DNA from: Dendrophyllia cribrosa
Lineage: Eukaryota > Cnidaria > Anthozoa > Scleractinia > Dendrophylliidae
Assembly (NCBI GenBank): GCA_024195265.1
Contig: JAJLRJ010000004.1
Coordinates: 33,155,285-33,219,284 of the forward strand
Direction of reading: 5' to 3'
Length of the DNA stretch: 64,000 nucleotides
Shown here: piece after piece, positions 36,301 through 41,682 of the stretch
How positions within the stretch are numbered: position 1 is the stretch's first letter
Layout of the letters: each line of letters begins with the position of its first letter
Position numbers and translations under genes: made by a program
Notes under the pieces: model-generated
Told to the model about the DNA's origin: nothing
Seen by the model: the letters and a program-made list of their open reading frames with translations, nothing else
Database searches by the model: none

Positions 36301-39300
36301 CCAGCGACGTGGGTACTGTATTTAAGTGAACGATTCTCAAATCAGGTAGATAACCACAGCAAGTTAAAGAATTTAAAACATACCACAACAGTGCTAGAAC
36401 CAAGGAAAATCTGACAACTTCATGCTTGATTCCACAGCGATCCAGCAACCAGGTTGGCCCGGAAAACTGCCTTCGTCCATGCTCGACTGATTTCCACTGC
36501 GTTCTTTTAGTATAGACATTAAGATATTAAGCCGTACGATTCTAACATCGGGAAAATAACCAAAACTAAATCAAGACATGTATGAACAATTTTAGATATT
36601 TCGGACTACACAGCACCCCAGGATTAAATGGATTTGCCTAATTTCTAAGGCGATGGCGTAAACTTGAAAAACGGCGGCTCAACGTTTTTACTCGTGGCGC
36701 AACCGACAAGTTTGAGATTCGGCTCTGAGTTTTCGTGTCACATTAGCGCATGCAAATTTTGCACCCATATTTTAGTTTCACTGTTCTGATTGGTTGACAC
36801 GCGACCTCATGATCCGGCTCTTGATTTCAAAATGGCGGAAAAATCGTTCCGTATGTTAACTTGAGAAGCAGAAGAAAAAATTACATCGTACAAGTTTTAA
36901 AGACAATGCAAGGCGTCCATGGATGGATAGTACCGTTTAATATTCTGTTCGGCCCTTATTGCTGTGGGATTTTTGTTCCGGCAAGTATTGTGTTTTATTT
37001 TACTTGCCATTTGCTTAGCGATGGAGGTTTTAAGTGTTAATGAAGTGATTGTATTGTAGTCTTACTTTTAGCGATAAGCGATTCTCTTTTGTAGCAATTG
37101 ACCTCTGGAAAGATCTACCATCTGACCTAAAGGATCTAAATGTATTTCTCTTCTCCAAAAATTTAAAACGTTATTTATTGTCAGAACAACACAAATAATA
37201 ATTATTTGTGTTGTTCTGACAATAGACAAATTATAGACAAATTATTTGTCTCCTCTGTTATGTCTTTCTAACATCATATTGTTAAATTATTTCACTGTAA
37301 ATATGTTCACTTGTTTTAATTCTTTCACCTGCTGTAAATGTTTAACAAACTGTAGCTGGGGGCTAACTAGAAAACTTACCCGTTAATTTAGCTCCCAGAC
37401 TCAAAATTGTATTAACTATTTAAATTATTAGTACTTAGTTCAAAATTTGTGTAAGTATTTTTTTAAAATATAGTTGTAAAAAAATGAGTAAATAAAGAAA
37501 GTTTGAAGTTTGAAGTTCTCCGTAAAAGCAGTAAAACACTCGGGAATCAATACTGGAATGTGTTAAAGATGCCACGAGTTCAAACTGTGTACAGCTTCTT
37601 GTTCAATGCAAGATTGTAAGCCGCATGCGTGTCACCTCGTGGCATAGCCCCTTTAAAGCGTGTGCACGAGAAAAAAAAACAAGCGTGTGCTCGGTTCGAC
37701 GCGACCCGTCTTAAAAAAGCATAACCATACTGACGCAGCAAATAATTAAGAATCATAGGCTTCCTAAACTAAGTAAATAAATAATTCGTAACAAGAGTAC
37801 AATTGTTACGTGCGTGACAAAGATATCAATTAAGTTAAATAAACTGGAAAGTTTATTGCAACTTGCTTTGATTCACAATCCAAAAGAAAGACGAAACTTT
37901 TGGTTTCTTAACAGCAATTTGCAGTTTTCAATCACTCAAAATTCCCGCAATAGCAGTAACAACAACATTTAGCTTTATTTGCATGACTGTAGATTTTACA
38001 ATATTGCAAAAGCTTTCAACTAACTAACAAAAAGATAAGAAAACAAAAATAAATTATTGGTAACAATTTTATCTCGAGAATTAAAACAAGATGAAATAAA
38101 TTTAATTAATTGCATGTTTAGAAAGTAAATGGAAGAATTCATTAATTCTATGATCGATTCAGTTACAGGTAAATGGCTTATATTTGGTATAAAAGTCTGT
38201 ATTTTGTTGTAAAAATTATCTCTTATTGTTGCGTATTTTGAACAATAGAAAAGAAAATGGATTTCCTCTTCGATTTGATTTGAACCACAAACTGGGCAAA
38301 GACTTGTGTCTCTGGGAATTTTGTTGTATCTGCCCAGTTCGATCATAAATTTATGATTACTTATACGTAATTTAGTTGATGCCCTCCTACCAGATGCTCT
38401 TCTAGTTAGTCCTAGATAATTTGAGGGGATATATTCGTTCTTAAAACTCTTATAAAATTCTACTTTTGAGAATGCTGAAGTATGTTGCCAATAGGAAATA
38501 TATTTCTGTTTCATTAAATTTGTACAGTGTTTGACTTCAGCGCTGTTTAATAAATCGGGGTTAAAATTTCTGAAATTAAAATATTCGGATATCTTCATAA
38601 GTTTAGAGTGAAAGTAAAATTGCAACCAATTGATACACACATATATAATTTTTTTTTAGCTTTAGATGTGATTGAAAACCTAATCAGCAAATTATTTAGT
38701 ACTTACATTTTATGTTCCTTTCTTTTTCAACAGCATTTTTTTTTGTCCCATATTTGCGCCTGTGCGGATGGTTGTCCATTGGGTCCTGTTACTACTAAAC
38801 TTACTCCTGGTACTACCAAACCTACTCTTGCTACTACCAAACCTACATCCGGTTCTACCAAGACTACAACTGCCTCATGTAAGTTAATGGATAATGCCTT
38901 GTTGACACTATTCCGGATTCGTGTTTATTCGGAATCTTTCTTATATCGCATTCGGGTCTTGCAATGTGATCAACAGTTGAAAGTGGAGAAAAAAGCCGTA
39001 ACGCAATTGAACACAAGTAATGTCTGTTTTTGTTTTTAGTTTCAACTTCCGGCAGAAACTTGAATAGTAACTATCGAATATTACTGCAAGCCTTTCTAAA
39101 CAAGTCAAAAAATATCACATGCGTTAAACAAGAACTTGTTGATGAAATACAGTAACACTGTCACTGTCTCTACATGAAATGGTACCATCACCGCCCGAAA
39201 GAAATAAATGATCTCAAACATATACCTTAATTGCCGCATGCTCTTTGTATGAGGTCAGATTTGTTCGCATTCAGTGCTCCAATCAACTCTTCCACTCAAA

Positions 39301-40022
39301 ACACATTAGCAGGTAAGTTGCCCTCGTTTAGATCTTTATAATATAAAATGATTAGTTCTTTTAGCTTTAAATCCAATATCATGTAAACATCTTTTTTTCT
39401 TCATAAATTTTCTTGCAAAGACCCGGTCCCCCATTATTATTTTTTTTGGAAGTCCTGATTATCAATTGCTTCTCGCCGCGAAATAGACGTCGGGAAGGTG
39501 GAATGTCGACTTTTCAGGTCCGGTTTATGATATATGAAAATTGGGTTCGGAGAGTGAGAAAGGCTGTTGAAATGTAGGATTAACCTGGATGAAACACGAA
39601 CCGGAGGGGGTGGTGGTGGGGGCTTAATAGAGGATTCACGGCAAAGCGGCTCTGGTGAAGAAAAAACAGTAAGTTAATATATATTTTTTTGTTCATATTC
39701 AGATAGCTCTTGGAAGGTCATCTGGGAACCAGTTACTATTGCTGCTGGGAGTATGGTATTTGTCTTCATTGTTATCAGTATAGTCGTCATCTGGCTATTA
39801 CTCAAACGCCAAAACACTCCAAACGAAGCTGGCGAGAGACAGCGTCTCATTGTTGAAGAAGAAAGTAGAAACAGTTTTACTAACTTAAATGACACAGGGA
39901 ATACTGAAAATTTACGATATGCATCTTTGATAAAGTCGGCGAGCTCGAGCTCGTGTAGCGATATCTCGGTGCACAAAAAAGATGTTTTCGACAAAACCGG
40001 AGTAGCTAGTGTGCCTGTTTGA
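3998..40022 (+). CDS. Gene A: MRH-like single-pass type I membrane protein, 6 coding exons, 315 aa
   Basis: Coding exons are 3998-4155, 9411-9519, 16858-16973, 17391-17490, 38734-38878 and 39703-40022. All introns are GT-AG and the total of 948 bases closes in frame. Predicted order: signal peptide (aa 1-~23), an MRH-like lumenal domain (aa ~29-175), a Thr/Pro-rich stalk (~176-209), a membrane helix (~220-243) and a ~72-aa cytoplasmic tail. MRH hallmarks visible by eye are the [10 protein letters not shown] block, YNPC, a cysteine ladder and the closing C-x-C-x3-C (ICACADGC). Known members are mannose-6-phosphate receptors, the glucosidase II beta subunit, OS-9 and Atg27. Here the positions of the mannose-binding Gln and Arg look like Met/Trp and Lys, so lectin function is doubtful. 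The tail has an acidic dileucine-type signal ERQRLI (aa 254-259), which suggests Golgi-endosome sorting. Gene B downstream is a paralogue with the same intron phases. Confidence 0.8.
4286..4615 (+). pseudogene. LINE C-terminal fragment (zinc-finger-like end of ORF2)
   Basis: Conceptual reading on + gives a run ending in [15 protein letters not shown], then a stop, then [19 protein letters not shown] followed by His/Cys residues. This is the Cys-rich C-terminus typical of L1/Tx1-type LINE ORF2. It carries in-frame stops and lies in gene A intron 1, so it is a dead 5'-truncated insertion. Confidence 0.6.
4700..5050. mobile_element. MITE with ~30-bp TIRs and TA target duplication
   Basis: The left end CAGCCATGCTCCGTCACGCG and the right end CGCGTGACGGAGCATGGCTG are perfect inverted repeats, and complementarity continues inward through GTGACCAGTA. 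The element is flanked by TA on both sides (4698-4699 and 5051-5052). TA duplication points to a Tc1/mariner/pogo-type transposase acting in trans. No ORF. Confidence 0.8.
5098..6513. mobile_element. Non-autonomous DNA transposon with ~115-bp TIRs, TA target duplication
   Basis: CAGTGCGACCACACGAACCG at the left is the reverse complement of the right end, and the inverted repeats extend about 115 bases each (5098-5212 against about 6398-6513), closing on GGTCAAGTATAATT. TA flanks both ends (5096-5097, 6514-6515). The 1.2-kb interior has no transposase. It sits directly beside the first-exon fragment at 6531. Confidence 0.8.
6531..6640 (+). pseudogene. Duplicated 3' half of gene A exon 1 plus its donor
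   Basis: About 100 bases repeat positions 4100-4200: [16 protein letters not shown] can be read, followed by the same donor context (CCGAG|GTTTGC at 6595/6596) and about 35 bases of the same intron. The signal-peptide half is absent. The sequence just upstream reads IICTYGDE in frame, with an AG at 6518-6519 inside the neighbouring transposon flank, so a cassette exon is possible but a relic is more likely. Confidence 0.7.
6956..7386 (-). mobile_element. Penelope-like element, 5'-truncated 3' end
   Basis: It is nearly identical to the outer parts of the 52.4-54.4 kb Penelope palindrome: the terminal GGTAAATTGACCACCG block, the hammerhead-like segment (reverse strand, about 7000-7050), then the C-terminal GIY-YIG coding part on -. 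Identity stops at 7386, just inside the CTTTTT tract that in the longer copies encodes the GIY-YIG core. Dead copy in gene A intron 1. Confidence 0.8.
7590..7976. mobile_element. MITE family 'GATTGGCT', copy 1, interrupted
   Basis: It matches 57560-57812 (TCTCGCGCCGCTTTCTCAAC, ACCAATCAGAAGTAAAACC, then TTCGAGTTCTGATTGGCTCA to the end). It has no ORF. This copy is longer because a second hairpin element is inserted at about 7681-7825; the 57.6-kb copy lacks it. Confidence 0.7.
7681..7825. mobile_element. ~145-bp hairpin MITE nested in another MITE
   Basis: CAATAGACAGTATTCGTATT at the left is mirrored by GAATACGATTATTGTCTATT at the right, and further in GAACTGGAACTAGC pairs imperfectly with GCTAGTTCTAGTTC. 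The homologous element at 57.6 kb runs straight across this point, so this is an insertion. Confidence 0.75.
7977..8524. other. Intron DNA, no gene seen
   Basis: Part of gene A intron 1. An open frame of 106 codons on - (7971-8291) has no recognisable domain and a biased Ile/Phe/Thr composition, so I do not call it. Confidence 0.4.
8525..8625. mobile_element. Short hairpin MITE (~100 bp)
   Basis: ATATCCATGTAAATTAGCCC at 8525 pairs with GGGCTAATTAACATGGATAT ending 8625, giving 22-bp arms around a ~57-bp loop. It directly abuts the next MITE. Confidence 0.65.
8626..8796. mobile_element. MITE family 'AGAGTGATTTT', copy 1
   Basis: Ends are AGAGTGATTTTACTCAGACC and the region GTAACTATTTCACGG to AAATCGCT. 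A reverse-oriented relative lies at 56101-56263, sharing CCGTGAAA, TTAGTTTTTAC/TAAAAACTAA and the TAGTGCCTACTAG core. Non-coding. Confidence 0.65.
9225..9314. repeat. Homopolymer of 90 G
   Basis: An uninterrupted run of G about 90 bases long, preceded by a G-rich ramp (GTGAGGGGGGAAGAGGGGGG). It lies in gene A intron 1 about 100 bases before exon 2. The exact length in the molecule is uncertain because long G runs are error-prone in sequencing and assembly. Confidence 0.9.
9411..9519 (+). CDS. Gene A exon 2 (MRH-like domain, YNPC block)
   Basis: Acceptor CTCCAACAG ends at 9410; donor GCG|GTAAGT at 9519/9520; phase 2 in, phase 0 out. It encodes [19 protein letters not shown] and LNDVA. The donor sequence GATGTAGCG|GTAAGT is identical in gene B exon 2. 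Confidence 0.85.
9520..10958. other. Gene A intron 2, 5' part, no gene seen
   Basis: AT-rich DNA. A short TTCATTCATTC tract lies at about 9560-9595. No coding or structured element is identified otherwise. Confidence 0.5.
10959..11718 (+). pseudogene. Relic with core-binding-like domain of a tyrosine recombinase (Crypton/DIRS-type)
   Basis: Three overlapping frames join into an acidic, Ser-rich N-terminus ([18 protein letters not shown], then [20 protein letters not shown]) followed by a helical segment [39 protein letters not shown] and [17 protein letters not shown]. That helical pattern resembles the SAM-like core-binding domain of phage-type integrases found in Crypton and DIRS-like elements. 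It carries frameshifts and an in-frame TAG at about 11334, and no catalytic R..HxxR..Y domain follows. Family assignment is by recall, not search. Confidence 0.45.
11790..12445 (-). pseudogene. Penelope-like reverse transcriptase fragment
   Basis: Read on -, a 96-codon frame starts [16 protein letters not shown] (the RT YxDD catalytic motif) and runs through [13 protein letters not shown] and [16 protein letters not shown], then continues across a stop and frameshift to [35 protein letters not shown] and [12 protein letters not shown]. The HFKPTE...HPPG...LLRTNS order is typical of Penelope-like RT palm and thumb. Both ends are truncated. Located in gene A intron 2. Confidence 0.75.
12880..13400. 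repeat. Tandem repeat, ~92-bp unit, 5-6 diverged copies
   Basis: The anchor TGCCTCACAAACATCGGG (with variants) recurs near 12895, 12988, 13080, 13174, 13268 and 13350, each followed by TTTGTGNAGTGCTTTTCC, then a TCGG(G)TCCC block. The + strand is open over much of it (a 214-codon frame from 12553 and a 147-codon frame from 13142), giving a low-complexity Phe/Cys/Ser/Leu product. I regard that as a by-product of the repeat, not a gene. Confidence 0.7.
13738..13970. repeat. Direct repeat, copy 1 (~235 bp)
   Basis: It starts CCCTCTTCCGCGCCATTTG and contains CCATGGTAGCCTGAA, CCATCCCTTGGGTGGGTTCT and ATATTATATCCTGTTTTATC. Copy 2 lies about 490 bases downstream in the same orientation. The 92-bp tandem array and the recombinase-like relic lie upstream, so these could be parts of one element. 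Confidence 0.75.
14228..14468. repeat. Direct repeat, copy 2 (~240 bp)
   Basis: Second copy of 13738-13970, same orientation, roughly 85-90% alike by eye with small indels. The ~257 bases between the copies are not repeated elsewhere in the window as far as I can see. Confidence 0.75.
14797..15207. mobile_element. 411-bp MITE with 3-bp TGA target duplication
   Basis: Ends GGCCCCGTCCACACTAATGC and GCATTAGTGTGGACGGGGCC are perfect inverted repeats. Many internal copies of CGTTTTCAAAA/TTTTGAAAACG make a strongly self-complementary sequence. It is flanked by TGA at 14794-14796 and 15208-15210. A 3-bp duplication fits a Harbinger-like transposase, but this is not proven. Confidence 0.85.
15208..15640. 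other. Intron DNA, no gene seen
   Basis: AT-rich part of gene A intron 2 without coding signal or recognisable repeat. Confidence 0.5.
15650..15855. repeat. Imperfect short repeats of CAAAAAGGAAC
   Basis: The motif (C)AAAAAGGAAC(A/G)TG and its relatives (GGTACCAAAGGGAACA, ACATAAAGGAACGTTACAAAA) recur about ten times immediately upstream of the ATTC microsatellite. It looks like a diverged simple repeat. Confidence 0.5.
15882..16025. repeat. (ATTC)n microsatellite
   Basis: About 140 bases of TCAT/ATTC repeats with a few single-base insertions (CCATTC) and one CGCTC. The open frame across it is low complexity (IHSFIHSF) and is not a gene. Confidence 0.95.
16250..16800 (+). pseudogene. LINE (CR1/L2/jockey-like) RT C-terminal fragment
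   Basis: Reading on + with frameshifts gives [20 protein letters not shown], then [71 protein letters not shown]. This is the RT thumb and C-terminal region common to CR1/L2-type LINEs. Several in-frame stops. It ends just before gene A exon 3. Confidence 0.7.
16858..16973 (+). CDS. Gene A exon 3 (MRH-like domain)
   Basis: Acceptor TTTTTTCCAG ends 16857; donor CTCCTCT|GTATGT; 116 bases, exactly the length of gene B exon 3. It encodes [18 protein letters not shown] and PQLIYQAP. The IC-M-W context is where classical MRH domains have the mannose-contacting Gln after Cys. Confidence 0.85.
17391..17490 (+). CDS. Gene A exon 4 (MRH-like domain)
   Basis: Acceptor CTTATTTTTAG ends 17390; donor GGATGG|GTAAGT; 100 bases. 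It encodes [14 protein letters not shown] followed by [13 protein letters not shown]. The W-K-S-T-x5-C block parallels the R-S/T-T-x-x-F-x-C strand of MRH domains, with Lys in place of Arg. Confidence 0.85.
17491..18315. other. Gene A intron 4, 5' part
   Basis: At about 17549-17722 a segment rich in GGGCTCC, framed by CAGGGTCCCAAAGGG and TTTGGGACTATAATGCCACC, looks like a degraded MITE. At 18190-18290 a segment (AAGCGTGTGCATGAGAAA, GTGCTCGGCTCGACACGA) recurs at 37651-37715. No gene seen. Confidence 0.4.
18316..18545 (+). repeat. Dispersed repeat unit, solo copy
   Basis: From GCTTTTCCCTTTCTTTCTCC through TCTATCCAAGCTCTGGTTCC and AATAGAGTCAGTCTAGTGGG to TCTTGGGGTTCTATATCTAC. It matches the two tandem copies at about 27590-27830 and 27993-28200. 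Here it continues into different 3' sequence (18546-18850) that the tandem copies lack. Confidence 0.75.
19657..19873. mobile_element. 217-bp MITE with TTAA target duplication
   Basis: Ends AGGGGCAGTATCACGAGG and CCTCGTGATACTGCCCCT are perfect inverted repeats flanked by TTAA at 19653-19656 and 19874-19877. TTAA targets are used by piggyBac and Kolobok transposases. It is inserted in the 3' tail of the Penelope relic. Confidence 0.85.
19891..19929 (+). ncRNA. Degenerate hammerhead-ribozyme-like motif
   Basis: CAAC / ATGAAAAT / GACCG-loop-CGGTC / GAAA / CGTC / GTTG has the order stem I, core, stem II, GAAA, minimal stem III with GUC-type cleavage site, stem I. CAAC pairs with GTTG, and GACCG with CGGTC. 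The first core box differs from CUGANGA at two positions, so activity is doubtful. Penelope-like elements are known to carry hammerhead motifs in their terminal repeats. Confidence 0.4.
20200..22820 (-). pseudogene. Penelope-type reverse transcriptase without visible endonuclease, degenerate
   Basis: Reading on - from about 22805 to 20270, with several frameshifts and stops: a Lys/Glu-rich, probably coiled N-terminal part (22805-22345); a basic helical stretch (22250-21678); [13 protein letters not shown], then [20 protein letters not shown] (about 21460-21360); [20 protein letters not shown] (about 21205-21140); the catalytic box [12 protein letters not shown] (about 20910); and a thumb-like end [20 protein letters not shown] (about 20450). 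LMPKVHK, RPIV and LYTNI are Penelope-family RT signatures. No GIY-YIG domain is visible at either end. The DNA is markedly AT- and pyrimidine-rich compared with its neighbours. Confidence 0.65.
22821..23550. other. Intron DNA between Penelope-type RT and Harbinger element
   Basis: AT-rich DNA with no gene. It could be the upstream part of the - strand RT element, but nothing in the sequence proves it. Confidence 0.4.
23781..24700 (+). CDS. Harbinger-associated Myb/SANT-like DNA-binding protein, two exons
   Basis: Exon 1 is 23781-24354 (donor GAAG|GTATAC) and exon 2 is 24459-24700 (acceptor TTTATTGTAG), in frame. The N-terminus ([56 protein letters not shown]) is a Myb/SANT-like trihelix of the NAIF1/Myb_DNA-bind_5 style, with a GGGP linker after it. 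Exon 2 ends in a coiled coil ([20 protein letters not shown] and following Lys/Glu/Leu heptads). In Harbinger elements this protein brings the transposase to the nucleus and to the ends. Both exons are intact by eye, so this gene may outlive its frameshifted partner. Confidence 0.75.
24866..25917 (-). pseudogene. HARBI1-like Harbinger transposase, one frameshift
   Basis: Two overlapping frames on - (25917-25285 and 25345-24866) make one DDE_Tnp_4-type transposase: N-terminal [20 protein letters not shown] and [20 protein letters not shown], helix-turn-helix-like [20 protein letters not shown], first Asp in [10 protein letters not shown], second Asp in [16 protein letters not shown], Glu in [18 protein letters not shown]. 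The break is at [16 protein letters not shown] (about 25310), where one base is missing relative to the family's WPGSTHD block. All three catalytic acids survive, so the copy is recently dead or the break is a sequence error. Confidence 0.85.
26099..27479. other. AT-rich intron DNA, no gene seen
   Basis: Very AT-rich and pyrimidine-biased on +, similar in style to 20.2-22.8 kb, which raises the possibility that the Harbinger element split one AT-rich element. A Lys/Gln-rich tract lies at 26280-26450. No domain is recognised. Confidence 0.4.
27480..28222 (+). repeat. Tandem ~400-bp repeat units (two copies, second incomplete)
   Basis: Unit 1 (about 27480-27880) and unit 2 (about 27880-28222) share CCTGCRCATGTCTCGG, GAGCTTCGTTTTTGT, TATCCAAGCTCTGTTTC, AATAGAGTCARTC and GGTCTTGGGGTTCTATATCT, in the same order with a 400-base offset. 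Unit 1 carries a short (TATATC)n tract at about 27801-27830. The units stop where LINE ORF1-like coding begins. They could be promoter monomers of the LINE, or a separate repeat into which a 5'-truncated LINE inserted. The solo copy at 18.3 kb favours the latter. Confidence 0.75.
28223..28747 (+). pseudogene. L1/Tx1-type LINE ORF1, 5'-truncated and frameshifted
   Basis: It opens inside a coiled coil ([20 protein letters not shown]), then the L1 ORF1p RRM-like region [15 protein letters not shown] and [20 protein letters not shown] with [12 protein letters not shown]. After a frameshift at about 28535 come the C-terminal pieces [20 protein letters not shown] and [20 protein letters not shown], ending in a stop at 28747. 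This RNA-binding chaperone normally coats LINE RNA. The start codon and most of the coiled coil are missing. Confidence 0.75.
29200..32906 (+). pseudogene. L1/Tx1-type LINE ORF2: endonuclease, reverse transcriptase, C-terminal zinc knuckle
   Basis: Domains in order: APE-type endonuclease ([44 protein letters not shown], then [31 protein letters not shown]); RT ([70 protein letters not shown], the active site [11 protein letters not shown]); a long connector; and a Cys-His end ([22 protein letters not shown]). Lesions: one missing base at about 29660 in the endonuclease, TAG at 31428-31430 just after the RT, and TAA at 32370-32372. Only three lesions over 3.7 kb, so the copy is fairly young. 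It sits sense-oriented in gene A intron 4. Confidence 0.9.
32930..33110 (+). repeat. LINE 3' tail: T-rich tract and GTAAGTATT repeats
   Basis: After the ORF2 stop come AATAAAG (about 32917), a TTTTTTGTTTTTTTG tract and then about ten imperfect TAAGTATTGTAAG units. Short 3' tandem repeats of this sort are common at the ends of non-LTR elements and probably mark the element's 3' boundary. Confidence 0.55.
33130..33337. mobile_element. ~208-bp MITE, ends AACCCTTTCACTCCCAA
   Basis: The left end AACCCTTTCACTCCCAA pairs with the right end TTGGGAGTTAAAGGGTT (one mismatch). The open frame inside is not a gene. Confidence 0.7.
33344..33872. mobile_element. ~530-bp MITE, ends with GCATGAAATTTTTTGCGG
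   Basis: Left GATACCGTGCAGCATGAAAT and following TTTTTGCGG pair with right TCCGCAAAAATTTCATGC then TTCATGGTATA. Several internal CCGCAAAA/TTTTGCGG copies. No transposase. Confidence 0.65.
33873..34879. other. Intron DNA, no gene seen
   Basis: AT-rich. A segment at 34083-34165 (TTGCTTAGTGATCGGGGTTT ... TAGTCTTACTTTTTAG) is similar to 37002-37072. GGTTCGAACGAACC at about 34586-34600 is a short palindrome. Confidence 0.4.
34880..35451 (+). pseudogene. hAT-type transposase C-terminal relic
   Basis: Readable pieces: [20 protein letters not shown] and [15 protein letters not shown] (about 34900-35010), a stop-rich middle, then from 35215 [40 protein letters not shown] and [20 protein letters not shown]. 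The last block is the hAT C-terminal dimerisation domain, here most like the THAP12/ZMYM-style proteins domesticated from hAT. Broken by multiple stops. Confidence 0.7.
35863..35985. repeat. Short inverted repeat, GGCNGCCATGTTGGTGTTCC type
   Basis: GGCAGCCATGTTGGTGTTCC and GGAACACCAATATGGCGGC face each other. A related pair in direct orientation (ACGGCGGCCATGTTGGTGTCCCAA, spaced variants) lies at 6880-6940. Confidence 0.55.
35986..37079. other. Intron DNA, no gene seen
   Basis: It includes a G-rich stretch at 36128-36150 (GGGGGGAGGGGGGGGGGAGG) and several fragments that look like worn transposons. No coding sequence is supported. Confidence 0.4.
37090..37515 (+). pseudogene. CR1/L2-like LINE 3' end
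   Basis: [35 protein letters not shown] and then a stop is the extreme C-terminus of CR1/L2-type ORF2 (W..LP..L....S...FK..L...L). The 3' UTR ends AATAAAG followed by TTTGAAG repeated, the short terminal repeat typical of these families. 5'-truncated. Confidence 0.75.
37177..37223. repeat. Perfect 23-bp palindrome arms, 1-base centre
   Basis: ATTGTCAGAACAACACAAAT(AAT) A (ATT)ATTTGTGTTGTTCTGACAAT. It overlaps the stop codon of the LINE remnant. It may be a local inverted duplication of the ORF end. Confidence 0.9.
38020..38640 (-). pseudogene. LINE ORF2 C-terminal fragment, antisense in gene A intron 4
   Basis: A 206-codon open frame on -: [91 protein letters not shown]. The CPVCG...HFLFYC block is the C-terminal Cys/His knuckle of LINE ORF2. 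No RT domain upstream, so a 5'-truncated copy. It ends about 95 bases before gene A exon 5. Confidence 0.7.
38734..38878 (+). CDS. Gene A exon 5 (end of MRH-like domain, Thr-rich stalk)
   Basis: Acceptor CTTTTTCAACAG ends 38733; donor CCTCAT|GTAAGT; 145 bases, phase 0 in and 1 out. It encodes [11 protein letters not shown], the closing Cys cluster, then [20 protein letters not shown], a tandem Thr/Pro repeat likely to be O-glycosylated. It is 36 bases longer than gene B exon 5 because of extra TTKPT-type units. Confidence 0.85.
39703..40022 (+). CDS. Gene A exon 6 (membrane helix and cytoplasmic tail)
   Basis: Acceptor GTTCATATTCAG ends 39702. It encodes a membrane helix ([20 protein letters not shown]), a basic stop-transfer KRQ, the motif ERQRLI followed by EEE, and a Ser-rich tail to TGA at 40020-40022. 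The reading continues the frame of exon 5 exactly. Confidence 0.9.
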
Positions 40023-40171
40023 GGCGCCTTATATTACACCATGTTTAATTTACATTACATGGTTTCCTTTGTGGAAGGATTATTTGAAACGAATTGTATA
40101 CACCGAAGGAGATTGTTGATGAAGAAAAAAAAGAAAAACATATTAAAAATACATTAGTTTTAAATGTCTTA

Positions 40172-40415
40172 TACCCCATTCACACCAACGCTTAAACATG
40201 TTTAAATGTTGTTTAGTTTAAACAGGTTTACAAAAATACCTCCTAACCTCCCGTAATATTTGGAGTGAAATCTTTACTAAAAGAAACGTTATTGACTTTA
40301 TTACCATTTCAGGTAGTTTGAGTCATATACATTTCAAAACGTTCAAGATAGAGGCTAAAACGTAGTTAAACTAAACAACATTGAAACATGTTTAACCGTT
40401 GGTGTGAATGGGGCA
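40172..40415. mobile_element. 244-bp MITE with TTA target duplication
   Basis: TACCCCATTCACACCAACGC at the left and GTTGGTGTGAATGGGGCA at the right are inverted repeats that continue through TTAAACATGTTT. TTA flanks both ends (40169-40171, 40416-40418), consistent with a Harbinger-type target. It lies just after gene A's stop, possibly in the 3' UTR. Confidence 0.85.
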
Positions 40416-40459
40416 TTAGATTACTAGTTCCTGCTTATTTTATGGACTTTGTAAATACA

Positions 40460-41682
40460 CAGTCGAACCCCTCGTAAGCGAACACCCTTGGGACCGCCTC
40501 GAAGTGTCCGCTTACGAGGGGTGTCCGCTTACGGGGGGTTGAAATTTCAAAAAGAGTTGTAAGGGGACAAGAACAATGATAGCAAAGTTTAATCACAAAG
40601 TAAGGTTGTTACAGATGCAGAAATTGATTGTTTTCGACATTAAGCTTCAAAATACTGTAGTAGTGCTACAGTACTTCTGAAAGAAAAATGTAAAGAAATG
40701 TGCTTAGTAAGTACTGTAGTTTCGTTTATGAACGAGAACGCCAAGAGCATTAAGGTATCAGCACCGGCAAAATTTATGCTCTCCAAATGCCTTGCAAAAA
40801 TTCCTGGTTAAATGTAATGCCATAAAATATACAAATCCAAAGTTTTGGGTCAATATCTCTAATCGTTGAAAAGATATGGGCATTTGAAAATGGACCTTTT
40901 TCACCTTTTCGAACATTCTGATTGGTCCAATAGGGTCACATGACTGATTGGCGAGAAATTCAAAATGTATTGTCTTTATCAATTTATAGAATTCAACTGG
41001 GTCATGCTAGGAACTTCAACCATAAAGGAATTGAATTACAGCAGTCACCAAATTCATTTGACAGAATTTTGGTCAGTCTGACCAAATTTTGAGGAAGATC
41101 GACAGCTGTCAATCAGAGAGAAATTTCAAATAAAGAAATCACAAAAACAAGTTTTTCTCCCACAGTTTTTAATATTTTTAAAATCTGTTTTCAGCAATGA
41201 GTTTTAAACACCACTTGGCACAAACGTAGTTTCAGCACCGTAATTTATGTTAATTTATGCAAGTTATGTACATTTGATTAAATGCCAAGGACTCTATACA
41301 TGAAAATACTTTTAAATTGTACTGAAGTTTTGTTTACATTGATCTTCGAGCATGATCCCCTGATTAGTAATTGTGATCACGACAGGATATCACTAGATAC
41401 TTGACACACGACACCGATGCACAGTTGTGCGATGAAAGGAGTACTTTTGTATCAAATAAATATCATTTCCTGAGGATTATGTTTTCAAGTGTCCGCTTAC
41501 GGGAGGTCTTTTTTGCCGTTGGGACCAGAGAAATTGTGTCCGCGTCCGCTTACGGGAGGTGTCCGTTTATAGGAGGTTACAAATATAGGGTTTGCTTAAG
41601 GAAACGGCCGGGACTTCAAAATGGTGTCCGCTTACACGGGGTGTCCGCTTTCGAGGGGTGTCCGTTAGGAGGGGTTCGACTG
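40460..41682. mobile_element. 1.2-kb non-autonomous DNA transposon, pogo/Tigger-like ends
   Basis: The left end CAGTCGAACCCCTCGTAAGC and the right end GGAGGGGTTCGACTG are inverted. Subterminal direct repeats GTGTCCGCTTACGAGGGGTG recur four to six times at both ends, probable transposase sites. TA follows the right end; the left TA is not exact. No transposase ORF in the interior. Confidence 0.75.

Noticed and set aside
40460..41682. CRISPR-like array of GTGTCCGCTTACG repeats
   Set aside because: The repeats are subterminal and irregularly spaced in a TIR element of a eukaryotic genome; no spacers of uniform length.
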